This document shows, in pieces, positions 1 through 10,956 of a stretch of 64,000 nt of DNA (the stretch's first letter is position 1; each line of letters opens with the position of its first letter). This DNA is from Diorhabda sublineata (Eukaryota > Arthropoda > Insecta > Coleoptera > Chrysomelidae). The notes under the pieces are model-generated. The model did no database searches. It had not been told where the DNA came from and saw only the letters and a list, made by a program, of their open reading frames with translations. The stretch lies in the NCBI RefSeq assembly GCF_026230105.1, contig NC_079479.1:32891385-32955384 (forward strand), read 5' to 3'. A program made the translations under genes and the position numbers.

Positions 1-1679
1 AGGAGGTTCTATAGGAAGAGGAATGAGGAATAGAAATTAGGCTTTGAACTACAAATAACTTTCCTTTTATTGTGAATTATCTAATATACAAAAATTTCTA
101 AAGATTCAAGAGACATACTATTTACTACCTTCATTTTAAAAATTTCATTTTGGCCTGTGCTTAAAAGTATTTAAACACCGCTTCCTTGGGGTTCTTAAAT
201 TTAATTTTGAGGACAGTGTCATCTGAATGCTAGCTTATCTCTATTATCTATCTATCATATATATATCTCAATTAATTCGTTATTGTAATTTGAAAAAATG
301 TAGCATCAAAATAGTCGTATAAAAGGTTCACACAAATATATCTGTTATATTGTTTGTTATTATTTTAATGCCGATATTCACATCGCTTAAAACGTATTTG
401 AAAATCATGAGGTAACCTAAATAACACTGGAACGATCGTTGAAAATAATTGGAAATATTACAAAGAGGAGTAATTTCGTCGATAAACAAAAGCAATTAAT
501 CAAACCATTAATGTTATTTGCTATTCCGCAATCGGAGGCCAAAATAACAGGGAAAATTGAAAATAACAGGTGTCGATAGGATCATCCACATGAATGTACA
601 AATATGTCTACTTTTAAACAGACATTTAGCGATTGGTTAATTATTAGTTGTATTTAATATTATTTATTCATTCATTTGATATCGACTCGTCTTTGGACAC
701 ATCATGTTTATAAAAAAAAATTGAGAAAAGAAATGTCCAACGTTATCAATTTCATTCTTTTAATAGAAAAACGAATGGATGATATTTGAGAGATACCAAT
801 TAGCAACATATAAGTACTTAATCATGTAGAGTTCTGAATTTGTCAATCATTGAAAATACCTACACAAATCAATTGCAAGCCTAATTGATAAGCCCCGTTA
901 ATCACAACAGGTGAAAATTAGACGACATACTCGCACACGCATATCGAGTACACGCTGTATAATTAAAAGGTTAATTAAAGCCTTTGGAATTTGTAACCCT
1001 TCCGTTGTTTTTTTAACAACCCCAGTAGCGTTACAACCACGACTTTCATAACAATCTAATAAAATAATGAATAATAAAATTTTTCGTTACGTTTAGACAA
1101 CAATTTAATCTAGTAAATTGCAAAAAATTTGTTTATGGTGATAATATCGTTCTTTGAGACCGTTTAGAAACGAGTTCAAGGAAAGAATGATTCAGTTGAG
1201 GAAGAGAAACGTCGAGAAGTCCTTCAACCTCGAAAACTTGTACGAGTCTATCGCTTTCTATCTGTTCACTAACCCACCAAATTTTCAACCATGAAATTGG
1301 TTTTGAAAGATGTACGTAAAAGAAAACATCATTCTAGATATTGGAAAAGCCATGAAATCTAGTGGTGAATTCAAGATCTATGCATTTTTTGAATTTGTAT
1401 TCAGTATGCGATAGAAATTGAGCACTAGAAAATGGTGAAGAGCTGTGATGAAAAATAGCAGTTTTGGAAAACTATAGCAAAAATTTCACTCAATCCTTTA
1501 CAAAGAGAAAACTGTAGACTGATCAAAATATAGGGGATGTCTCTCAATATTCGAAATATAGCCCATCGTATTCTATGCTTGTAATCCAAGGTTCGGCAAG
1601 CTCTTTGAGACCTGGTAACACAATTCTTTGAGCTTAGAAAAATTCCACTATATATCTCGGCATTGATATCCCGATCATA
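1..1679. other. Non-coding A+T-rich sequence
   Basis: No open frame of useful length, RNA gene or recognisable transposon domain is visible. The sequence has the scattered stops and A/T runs of neutral intergenic DNA. The last part, from about 1560, may be the eroded 5' side of the LINE that becomes recognisable at about 1680. Confidence 0.5.
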
Positions 1680-2430
1680 TTTACTGAAAACTTGTATTGG
1701 ACCAATCAGCTGCAGTTATAATTGATAACAAACTTTCAAAGGCCCAGATAACCCTTAGAGATGTTAGGCAGGAATGTGTCATCTCCTCATTCCTATTCAA
1801 CAATAGACGATATGCTGATAATAGCAGATAACATAAATGATCTCCAAAGACTCCTGGACATAGTTGGACTATAGAGTCGGCTAATGGGAATCAATATCAA
1901 CATAAAAAAGGTAAAATTCCTAGTAATCAACCGCAAATTAGATAAGTTCCAAAATATAAATCTTTCATACAATAGCGAAGAGGTTGAACAAAGTTCAACT
2001 ATCTGGAAACTTGGCCGGACAGAAAAGACATGGAGCTAAACCTCAAAATAAGATTAACGAATGATGATCCGTGCTACTGTACGGTATGGAAGACTGGACA
2101 CTGAAGGTTAACACCATGAACAGATTGGAGGCATTTGAGATGTGGATCTATTGGAGAATTTTCAGAGTTCCATGGTCGGTAAGAGAAACCAACGAAGAAA
2201 TTCTGAGGAGAGGAGGTGGAGCGTGGTGCTTCAACACTTGATGGAAGAAAAGATAGAGGGAAGGAGATTGGGCAAAACGAGAATTTCGAGGCTCCACAAT
2301 ATTGAAAATAGGACGGGGATAAGAATCACAGGAGAATTAATTCATACAGCAAGAGACAGGATTAAATGGGCAGAAGTGATTGCAAACATCCATTAATGGA
2401 TAGGAGAAGGAAAAGAAGAAGAAGTCTTGA
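1680..2430 (+). pseudogene. Decayed RTE-like non-LTR retrotransposon, RT palm to C-terminus
   Basis: This is the 3' third of a LINE open reading frame, read by switching frames. In order it shows an LYW motif (about 1690), a VRQECVIS stretch matching the usual GVRQGC(V/I)LSP segment before the catalytic site (about 1765), the palm motif IDDMLIIAD (two aspartates at 1806-1811), a block DLQRLLDIV, then LLYGMEDWTL (about 2073-2103), NRLEAFEMW and RRLGKTRIS near the end. These motifs occur in this order in RTE-like LINEs of insects. Stops occur inside the palm block (a TAG after VGL) and frames shift at least twice. The element ends in a GAA-rich tail at about 2403-2425, a typical 3' end for this group. 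It is dead; the subfamily is uncertain. Confidence 0.8.
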
Positions 2431-5400
2431 TAAAAACGGACCACTTGTCTAAATTGAGGCGTAGGAATTTTCAAATATGAACATTGACATTACGTAGCTT
2501 CAGCGACCTTTTTTAAATTAGACTGTAACAACTACATTAAATTTGGAGACAATTTTTCTAATATTGAATTAAATCCTTGATGATTATAAGTATCAACTTT
2601 TGCTTGAATATAAATTGCTTGTAGAACTGATTCACAGTTTGAACTGATTTTGTCTAATATTTTTTTTTATTTAATATATGGTCCAAGATTCTTTCTGGGC
2701 GAAATTTTCCGAAAATGTTTTTCATCATATTTATTTTAACTTTGTTTTCTCTTACCCTGAAGTTTTTTCTGCATAATTATAGGAGAAATAAATTGAAACT
2801 GGAATTTGTGCAAACATTTTTATTGCTCAAAACCTAATTTTTTGTCAAAATTTAACCAATCTGCACTCAAAACTTGTATTATGTTATTTTTTACAAAGTT
2901 AAAAACTCATAAAAATCTACGATAATCAGTGAACAGAATTAAATATAAAGTTAGTAAATATATGTTTAAATAAAATGCATATCAGATAAAAATGATACAT
3001 CACTGATCGATGTAAAGATTTGTTATTAGATCGAAAGAGAAACAATTAATCTTCTCGACATAAATTTGACAATGGTTCGGTCATTCCGGAAGACGAGACA
3101 ACCAATTTCAGGAAACATAGATCAGCCATTGCAGGAAGCTATGACATTGTTCCGTTATCGACATGCAGCTACACCAAACTCCTGATTCCTGTCGGTTTTC
3201 ATGAAGCTTGCGTGTGTGTTCAGGGCAGTATTTAAGGGACACGGAACCTACGTGTAAGTAAGAATACAATGAAATACGTAAACCTTTATAATCCTAAAGA
3301 CAGAACTTATTCATGATGTTGTAATAACTATTATTATTCTAGGACTATTTAACAATTGTTTATTGATCAAATATCAACGATACATATAGTCTAAATATCT
3401 CCCCATTTTTCGAATTTCGTTTTCTCCTTTATTAATAGTATTTATAATATTTGATGAGTTTTTTCCGTTTGTTCGTCTGTCTGAAATGACGATATCTCTG
3501 GGTTTTTTTGCATTTGATTCCTGTAACTGTAGGTAACTGTAGGAAAAAATTAGACCAGGACAAATTTGACGTTTCCACCTATTGCGATCTTCATAAAAAC
3601 ATTATTTGACATTGACAAAAATGCCTAAGAAAGAAGAAATCTAAGAAAAAAGAATTTAGTTCCTGTGAAAGCTGATTAAATTGTAATATTTGTTTATTTA
3701 AAAACCTAATTCAACGGTATATTACCTCGCGCCGAGAATTCGACGAATTTTTGCCTTATTTGACATCTTTTGAGGATCTTCTTTCCCAACTACTTCTTCT
3801 TTTTCCTCGGCGTTCCACTTGTACTTTGGCATTCGATTGCAATGAATTTTTTTCAAAATCTTTGTTTTTACGAATGATTTATAAGAAAAAAAATATGTGA
3901 AATATCACTCTTGAAGATTTTATACGGTTTTATGATGTTATACCCCATATCGGAGCCCTTGCTGCACTTTTCCAATAGTTAATTCTTGTATCCCGTTTTT
4001 ACTATTACGAACTCGTCCACTGATATAAACCATGAAGTCTGTCCTATTCTGATATGTTAATCTAAGATAAAATGTAGTGAGTACGCCGGTTATTCGTTTT
4101 TTTGTGGCGTTTATGTTTTTTGATCTGTTTTTTTTTTGTTTGTTTACAAAATATAGATTTCCAGGATTTCAAGGAGACTAACATTCTAGAATGTGATGAT
4201 ACTATATTAAACGAGGCTCCAGTAGCCGTGAGAGTCAACAATTTGACGTCATTGTGACAAGTTATCTAAACAGTGTATTTAAATAAATGTCCCTTCGGGT
4301 ACGTTATTGAAAATTTTTGGATAATTTTCCATTTATTTCGTTGTCCTTCCTCATATATTTGAATTTTTGCTAAAACGGCAAGCAGTTCTTTACTAATAAA
4401 AGTGATTTAATTTGTGAAAACAGTCATTAATTATGCGAAAATTAGATATCCATACTAAGAAATAAGCAAATATGTGTATTTTGACAGAAACTGCTAGAAA
4501 CATCAACATTTTTTTGTTCTGTAGAAATTGGAAATTTCGTTAAAATCAATTCCTATTTTTTCCATTATCAAAGCTTATTTGAAACATTGAAGATATAAAA
4601 AACAACCGGATATCCCAATTTCTAATAAATATTGTAAATAAAAACTGATAATTTCATGTCGAATCATTGATGTGTATTGACGATTTCAGAATTCAGTATT
4701 ATATTTATAATTGAACCGCAAATTTGGAGCTAAATCTGGCCCTGGCGCTGGAAATACAACGGGCATGTAATAATCATATTATTTCGGAAGACAGGCTACG
4801 ATGAAGCATATCTCTGTTCCATAATGTCAGTATCAATGCCTACAGTTAGAATGATAATACTATGGTCAAATTGTTGTATTTGTTTGATTTGCGGTAAACC
4901 GTTGAAAGGGATGAAATATAACTACGTATTCACGAAAATTTGTTGCAATAGGATATTACAAAGACACAATAGATACGTCTCGATATAGTATACTAACATA
5001 CGAATATATATAAACTATAGTTACTAGTGATTTAGCTGAAACTATGCGATTCACGTGATGGTTATTTTCGAAACGGAAATGGGAAGAAACTAACCTTTTG
5101 AAGTGAACCCGATTTAGAAAAATCACAGGATAGGGAACCAAGAAACATCTCTTTGGCATAAAAAGTAAGTTAGTTGATAAATAATGAAGGAGTTATCATT
5201 TCCGAAAGAACTATCCTATCAACAAACCGCGTTTTATCGAAACCATGGGGAAAAAGTGACTTCAACGAGCTAAACTACACTAAAAAATGACTGGAGACAA
5301 AAATAAAGTACGATTATGCAAAATTGAGTAAATCAATATTACTATAGTGATTCAAGGTTTAAATTATGGTCGATAAAAGCTGGTTCTACGGTGCCCTATT

Positions 5401-6375
5401 GAACAATTCCATCTAGAAAGAAACTTAAATATCATATCAGTATCATGATTGTTGTGAAGTTCATATTAAGTTATAGTTTTATTTTATTTTAGAAAGTTTT
5501 ACTTACGAATCGAGTTTATAATACCCGCGCATAACTAAAGTATTTTAAATAAACATTTTTTCGTATTTTTTCCTATGCAATTCAAATTCTGCAATTCTGC
5601 TCAGGCCTTTTTAATCTCTTTCTGGGAACTCTTCGTTTGTAACCATTATTTAATAACCTCGAGTCAGTCTTCGAAAGACAGTCAGCCTTCGTCAACTATA
5701 AAGTTCTTCAAGTTTATATTATAATTATTGAACTATTAACTCAATATTAATTTATATATGAAGGCATGAAGCACCTATATATTGTGGAAGGTACCATGAG
5801 ACAGAGCAAGCTCGTTCGTTGCCAGAGATCAAAGAATTATTCTCTGATAAAGTAAAATACATCTTAATTCATCATTCGACAGCAGAAAATATATTTCTCT
5901 GATACAAAGTAGCTTACTAAACGGGATATCGCCATGGAATTGATCACCATCAAGCGACAGTTGGAAGGAACTTATCTAAATGTGATAACTGATGATTCAA
6001 CAGGTTACTGAATCAGATGAGTAAGATCATAGCTGAAATTATTCTGAAAAGAAGCACAAAAACCTAGCTGGATTGTGAGGATCAGTACATACATATAAGT
6101 ACTTCAGAATAATATAACTTTTTTTTACAATGGAACATCCAGGGTACGGCACAAAAGACAATTATGCCAGCAAATCAAAATCGAAGGAAAACGAAGTATA
6201 AAGTGTCCAGAATCAATTAAAACCTATTTAAAAAACTGGACAACGTTGAAATAAATATAAATTACATGCAACAGACAATTATCTGGCTTCATAATGAATC
6301 AACATCAGTTAGACTAAACACAAATAGCAAAAATATTACGACACAGAAACAAACATAACCAGTCAAGCATCTATT
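2431..6375. other. Non-coding stretch with one small Penelope-like motif
   Basis: No gene is visible in nearly 4 kb. The one recognisable item is the motif at 3561-3593, annotated separately. A segment at about 6015-6050 could read like the LSKIIAEIILKR type of motif found in LINE reverse transcriptases, but stops follow at once and I do not annotate it. The rest is A+T-rich sequence without clear repeats. Confidence 0.4.
3561..3593 (-). repeat. Penelope-like terminal motif, degenerate hammerhead-type core
   Basis: On the minus strand this reads TGAAGA, a short weak stem with a CAATA loop, then GGAAACGTC. That resembles the CTGANGA, helix II, GAAA order of hammerhead ribozymes known from the terminal repeats of Penelope-like elements. 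The first core base is changed (A for C) and helix II is weak, so activity is unlikely. The same text, GACGTTTC preceded by an ACAAATTT-type run, recurs at 26421-26455 in the same orientation, which supports a repeat family rather than chance. Confidence 0.4.
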
Positions 6376-6543
6376 AATAATGCAGTAGGAAAAAGAAAAA
6401 GAGAAAGACCTGTACGAACATGAAGAAGAACTATCAAGAAACAACTTTTACAGATAGACTTAGAAGATAGTGACTTTATCGAACCAGCACAGCTGCTGCT
6501 CCACTTGGAGCTGAAAGACGATGATGACGATAGAGCGATAATT
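6376..6543 (+). pseudogene. LINE ORF2 C-terminal remnant
   Basis: From 6382 the frame reads AVGKRKRERPVRT, then TGA where a tryptophan is expected, then RRTIKKQ. GKRKRGRPxxTWRRT is the usual basic C-terminal segment of many insect non-LTR reverse transcriptases. An acidic run (KDDDDDRAI) follows before the stop near 6549. Only about 55 residues are recognisable and the upstream 250 bases have no clear RT motif, so this is a short 3' fragment. The assignment rests on one basic motif and is moderate. Confidence 0.5.
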
Positions 6544-6549
6544 GATTGA

Positions 6550-8154
6550 AAGTCCCTTCAAATAATGGAGGTCCAACAACTTGCAAGGTTTCGAAAAACT
6601 GTGATTTTATTAGACTTTTGTTGCTCTATATTTTACTTTCGTACACTTTTGTTGCGCAAAATGTAATTAATATTATGAACAACCACCAGCTCTCAATGAA
6701 TTATTTATATTTGGCAATACACTGTATAATGAGTAGGAAATTTCTATTCTCAGCTAGTATCAAGTGCCGAAAGCATCTCGTGGCATTTTTGAAATCACTA
6801 CTTTCGAAATCAATTGTGGGAATCCGGCAACAAATTTGTTTTTATTTTGTTGGCATGCGTTGTTTTTATAACAAAAACAAATATCTAAATTTTTGACTGG
6901 AGAGTAAGTACAAACATTCTTGTATAAATAAAATACTATTCAAATAGCTACTACAATAAATAAAACTATTAACAATGAAATATGATTGTTCTGTCAATAA
7001 ACAACATACTGCTACATTTCAGTAGGTACTTTTTCAATTCTCGAATAGTTGGTAGGTTGGAAATCGTGAGCGATACCACCCACCACGAATGCAACAATCC
7101 AAATGTCTACGTAGCATCGGTCTGCCGTTAAGTCCGACAGTGGCACGTATTTAGCTTGGATACGCATTTATCAAGGATAATCTGACGAGACGCTCGGTCA
7201 TTTATGTCTAAATTGACAATAACGACATGTTGAAAGAATATATTTCGATGGTGTAATCATCGACTACCATTCGATCGTAAATATAGTGCCCCTTGTATAG
7301 TAAATATTGAGACGTGCGCTATCCGTATATGATTCTTCTCGGCGCTGCGGTCTAAGCGAACCGCAAAAGGAGATGTTAACGATAGATTATGAGTAATACG
7401 GTAGAACGAACTAACAGGTTCATAACACATAAAAATCAAAATTTATTTTTTTACTTTTTACTATTTAACTTTTTACACTTAAAGTGCATCACGAGAAGGT
7501 TAGGTTAGGTTGATATATACAAATATCAAATAAAAATAAATTTTTCCAACCTCAATATCGATATCTCGAAAACGAAGCGAGATATCTAAAAAATTTTCAT
7601 TTTCGACTTATTTACAAAATGAATAGTCAAATCCAGGCGCCACGGAAATCGTACTCGTGCCAGAAATAAGTTCTAAAAAAATTGTCTAACCTCAAACCTT
7701 ATTTTGAAATCAAAAATACCCTACCTAACCTAACCCAAAAGTGTTAAGATCAACTAAAAAGCGTCAAGTTAAGTTAAACATAAATTTTACATCTTTACTG
7801 TCACTTTGTATTATCTCTAAAGGCAGAATCATTTGGGACGTTATGTTCGGAAAATAATAAATTCGGTCGAATGTTTGATGTGTACTGCATCATGAATATA
7901 TTCAAGAAATCAATTGATCCAATTATAATTTATGGTCAATTTCACAAATCGCCCTGTAAATTAATAAAGAAGAGGAGTTAACCCTTTTAACTAGTCACCC
8001 TTAGAGGCTCTACCTATGGTAGAAATATGTAAAGTATTTGGATCAACGATTTAACCTGCTTCTCAACTGAGGAGAAAATTCTTTCGAGTGTCAAACTTCG
8101 TACTGTTTCTACAACAACTATCATGAACCATTATTCATCCAATTTCAACGTTTT
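6550..8154. other. Non-coding stretch with a possible small inverted-repeat element
   Basis: No convincing gene. A hairpin of nine paired bases (GATATCTCG with CGAGATATC) lies at about 7559-7585. The interval 7480-7750 is bounded by TTAGG-like and CCTAA-like motifs and is annotated separately. An A+T-rich open run at 6546-6896 was considered and rejected. Confidence 0.4.
7480..7750. repeat. Possible small inverted-repeat element with TTAGG-type ends
   Basis: The left end reads GGTTAGGTTAGGTT at about 7499-7513 and the right end reads CCTACCTAACCTAACCC at about 7718-7735, so the two are inverted relative to each other about 220 bp apart. CACTT-type sequence also lies outside both motifs. This fits a small palindromic or MITE-like element. 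The motif equals the insect telomere repeat unit, but two or three copies are too few to call an interstitial telomere. Confidence 0.3.
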
Positions 8155-8395
8155 TATACAGAGTGTTCCAGGACTCGATGCAAAAAATTCGTTTCTGAGT
8201 TATAGGCGAAATCAGAACTATCTACATATCACATAAACAATAAATTTCATCGAATTAAACAAAGAGTATCTTTTTGTTGAAAAATCGATTGAAAAATTTA
8301 TCGTATATTGTACAGGTTGTCCATGTAAAAGTTACGGATTTTTTACACACTATAAGTATTCATCCATTAATAGCTCACATATTATGGAAAATAAG
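8155..8395. other. Left border of the 160-bp satellite, probable parent-element sequence
   Basis: Two lines of the TACAGAGTGTTCC / TACAGGTTGTCC type occur at 8158 and 8316, about 158 bp apart, close to the satellite period. Just before the first full monomer, TAGCTCACATATTATGGAAA followed by ATAAG and CATTTTC resembles the monomer segment AGCTCAACCATTATCGAAAA joined to CATTTTC, with about 30 bases missing between them. This looks like a divergent, shortened monomer continuous with unique flank. That is inference from local similarity only. Confidence 0.4.
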
Positions 8396-8555
8396 CATTT
8401 TCAAAAAATCATATCTACCAAAATAATGGGTGCATTGAGTTGAAATTCTAGAGAAGGCTTAATTTAGATAAGGTTCAACTAGAAAAAAATCAGCAACTCG
8501 CTAACTCAACCATTATCGAAAATACGTATCAACAAATATTGATATGAAGCATACC

Positions 8556-10475
8556 CATTTTCAAAAAATCATATCTACTAAAATAATGGATGCATTGAGT
8601 TCAAATTCTAGATAAGTCTTAATTCAGGTAAGATTCAACTGGAAAAAAATCAGCAACTCGCTAGCTCAACCATTATCGCTAATACGTATTAACAAATATC
8701 GATATGAAACATATCCATTTTCAAAAAATCTTATCTACCAAAATAATGGGTGCATTGAGTTCAAATTCTAGATAAGTCTTAATTCAGGTAAGCTTCAACT
8801 GGAAAAAAATCAGCAACTCGCTAGTTCAACCATTATCGAAAATACGTATCAACAAATATCGATATGAAACATACCCATTTTCAAAAAATCATATCTACCA
8901 AAATAATGGGTGCATTGAGTTCAAATTCTAGATAAGTCTTAATTCAGGTAAGATTCAACTGAAAAAAAATCAGCAACTCGCTAGCTCAACCATTATCGAA
9001 AATACGTATCAACAAATATTGATATGAAGCATACCCATTTTCAAAAAATCATATCTACTAAAATAATGGATGCATTGAGTTCAAATTCTAGATAAGTCTT
9101 AATTCAGGTAAGATTCAACTGGAAAAAAATCAGCAACTCGCTAGCTCAACCATTATCGAAAATACGTATCAACAAATATTGATATGAAGCATACCCATTT
9201 TCAAAAAATCATATCTACTAAAATAATGGATGCATTGAGTTCAAATTCTAGATAAGTCTTAATTCAGGTAAGATTCAACTGGAAAAAAATCAGCAACTCG
9301 CTAGCTCAACCATTATCGCTAATACGTATTAACAAATATCGATATGAAACATATCCATTTTCAAAAAATCTTATCTACCAAAATAATGGGTGCATTGAGT
9401 TCAAATTCTAGATAAGTCTTAACTCAGGTAAGCTTCAACTGGAAAAAAATCAGCAACTCGCTAGTTCGACCATTATCGAAAATACGTATCAACAAATATC
9501 GATATGAAACATACCCATTTTCAAAAAATCATATCTACCAAAATAATGGGTGCATTGAGTTCAAATTCTAGATAAGTCTTAATTCAGGTAAGATTCAACT
9601 GAAAAAAAATCAGCAACTCGCTAGCTCAACCATTATCGAAAATACGTATCAACAAATATTGATATGAAGCATACCCATTTTCAAAAAATCATATCTACTA
9701 AAATAATGGATGCATTGAGTTCAAATTCTAGATAAGTCTTAATTCAGGTAAGATTCAACTGGAAAAAAATCAGCAACTCGCTAGCTCAACCATTATCGCT
9801 AATACGTATTAACAAATATCGATATGAAACATATCCATTTTCAAAAAATCTTATCTACCAAAATAATGGGTGCATTGAGTTCAAATTCTAGATAAGTCTT
9901 AATTCAGGTAAGCTTCAACTGGAAAAAAATCAGCAACTCGCTAGTTCAACCATTATCGAAAATACGTATCAACAAATATCGATATGAAACATACCCATTT
10001 TCAAAAAATCATATCTACCAAAATAATGGGTGCATTGAGTTCAAATTCTAGATAAGTCTTAATTCAGGTAAGATTCAACTGGAAAAAAATCAGCAACTCG
10101 CTAGCTCAACCATTATCGAAAATACGTATCAACAAATATTGATATGAAGCATACCCATTTTCAAAAAATCATATCTACTAAAATAATGGATGCATTGAGT
10201 TCAAATTCTAGATAAGTCTTAATTCAGGTAAGATTCAACTGGAAAAAAATCAGCAACTCGCTAGCTCAACCATTATCGCTAATACGTATTAACAAATATC
10301 GATATGAAACATATCCATTTTCAAAAAATCTTATCTACCAAAATAATGGGTGCATTGAGTTCAAATTCTAGATAAGTCTTAATTCAGGTAAGCTTCAACT
10401 GGAAAAAAATCAGCAACTCGCTAGCTCAACCATTATCGATAATACGTATCAACAAATATCGATATGAAACTTACG
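8556..10475. repeat. Higher-order domain 1 of the 160-bp satellite (three-monomer units)
   Basis: Three diagnostic variants repeat in order. A has TACTAAAATAATGGATGC, B has ATATCCATTTTC with CTTATCTACC, and C has ATACCCATTTTC with CATATCTACC. The monomer starts give A 8556, B 8716, C 8876, A 9036, A 9196, B 9356, C 9516, A 9676, B 9836, C 9996, A 10156, B 10316. The 480-bp ABC blocks at 8556, 9196 and 9676 differ from one another by only a few bases by eye, whereas A, B and C differ more from each other. This is the signature of amplification of a three-monomer unit. Confidence 0.9.
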
Positions 10476-10956
10476 CATTTTCACAAAATCATATCTACCA
10501 AAATAATGGGTGCATTGAGTTGAAATTCTAGAGAAGTCTTAATTTAGGTAAGATTCAACTGGAAAAAAATCAGCAACTCGCTAGTTCAACCATTATCGAA
10601 AATACGTATCAACATATATCGATATGAAACATACGCATTTTCAAAAAATCATATATACCAAAATAATGGGTGCATTGAGTTGAAATTCTAGAGAAGGCTT
10701 AATTTAGATGAGATTCAACTGGAAAAAAATCAGCAACTCGCTAGTTCAACCATTATCGAAAATACGTATCAACAAATATCGATATGAAACATACCCATTT
10801 TCAAAAAATCATATCTACCAAAATAATGGGTGCATTGAGTTCAAATTCTAGAGAAGGCTTAATTCAGGTAAGATTCAACTGGAAAAAAATTAGCGACTCG
10901 CTTAGCTCAACCATTATCGATAATACGTATCAACAAATATCGATATGAAACATTCC

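Noticed and set aside
6546..6896. 116-codon open run on the plus strand
   Set aside because: No recognisable domain, composition typical of A+T-rich chance frames rich in Leu, Ile, Phe and Asn, and it begins right at the end of a LINE fragment.
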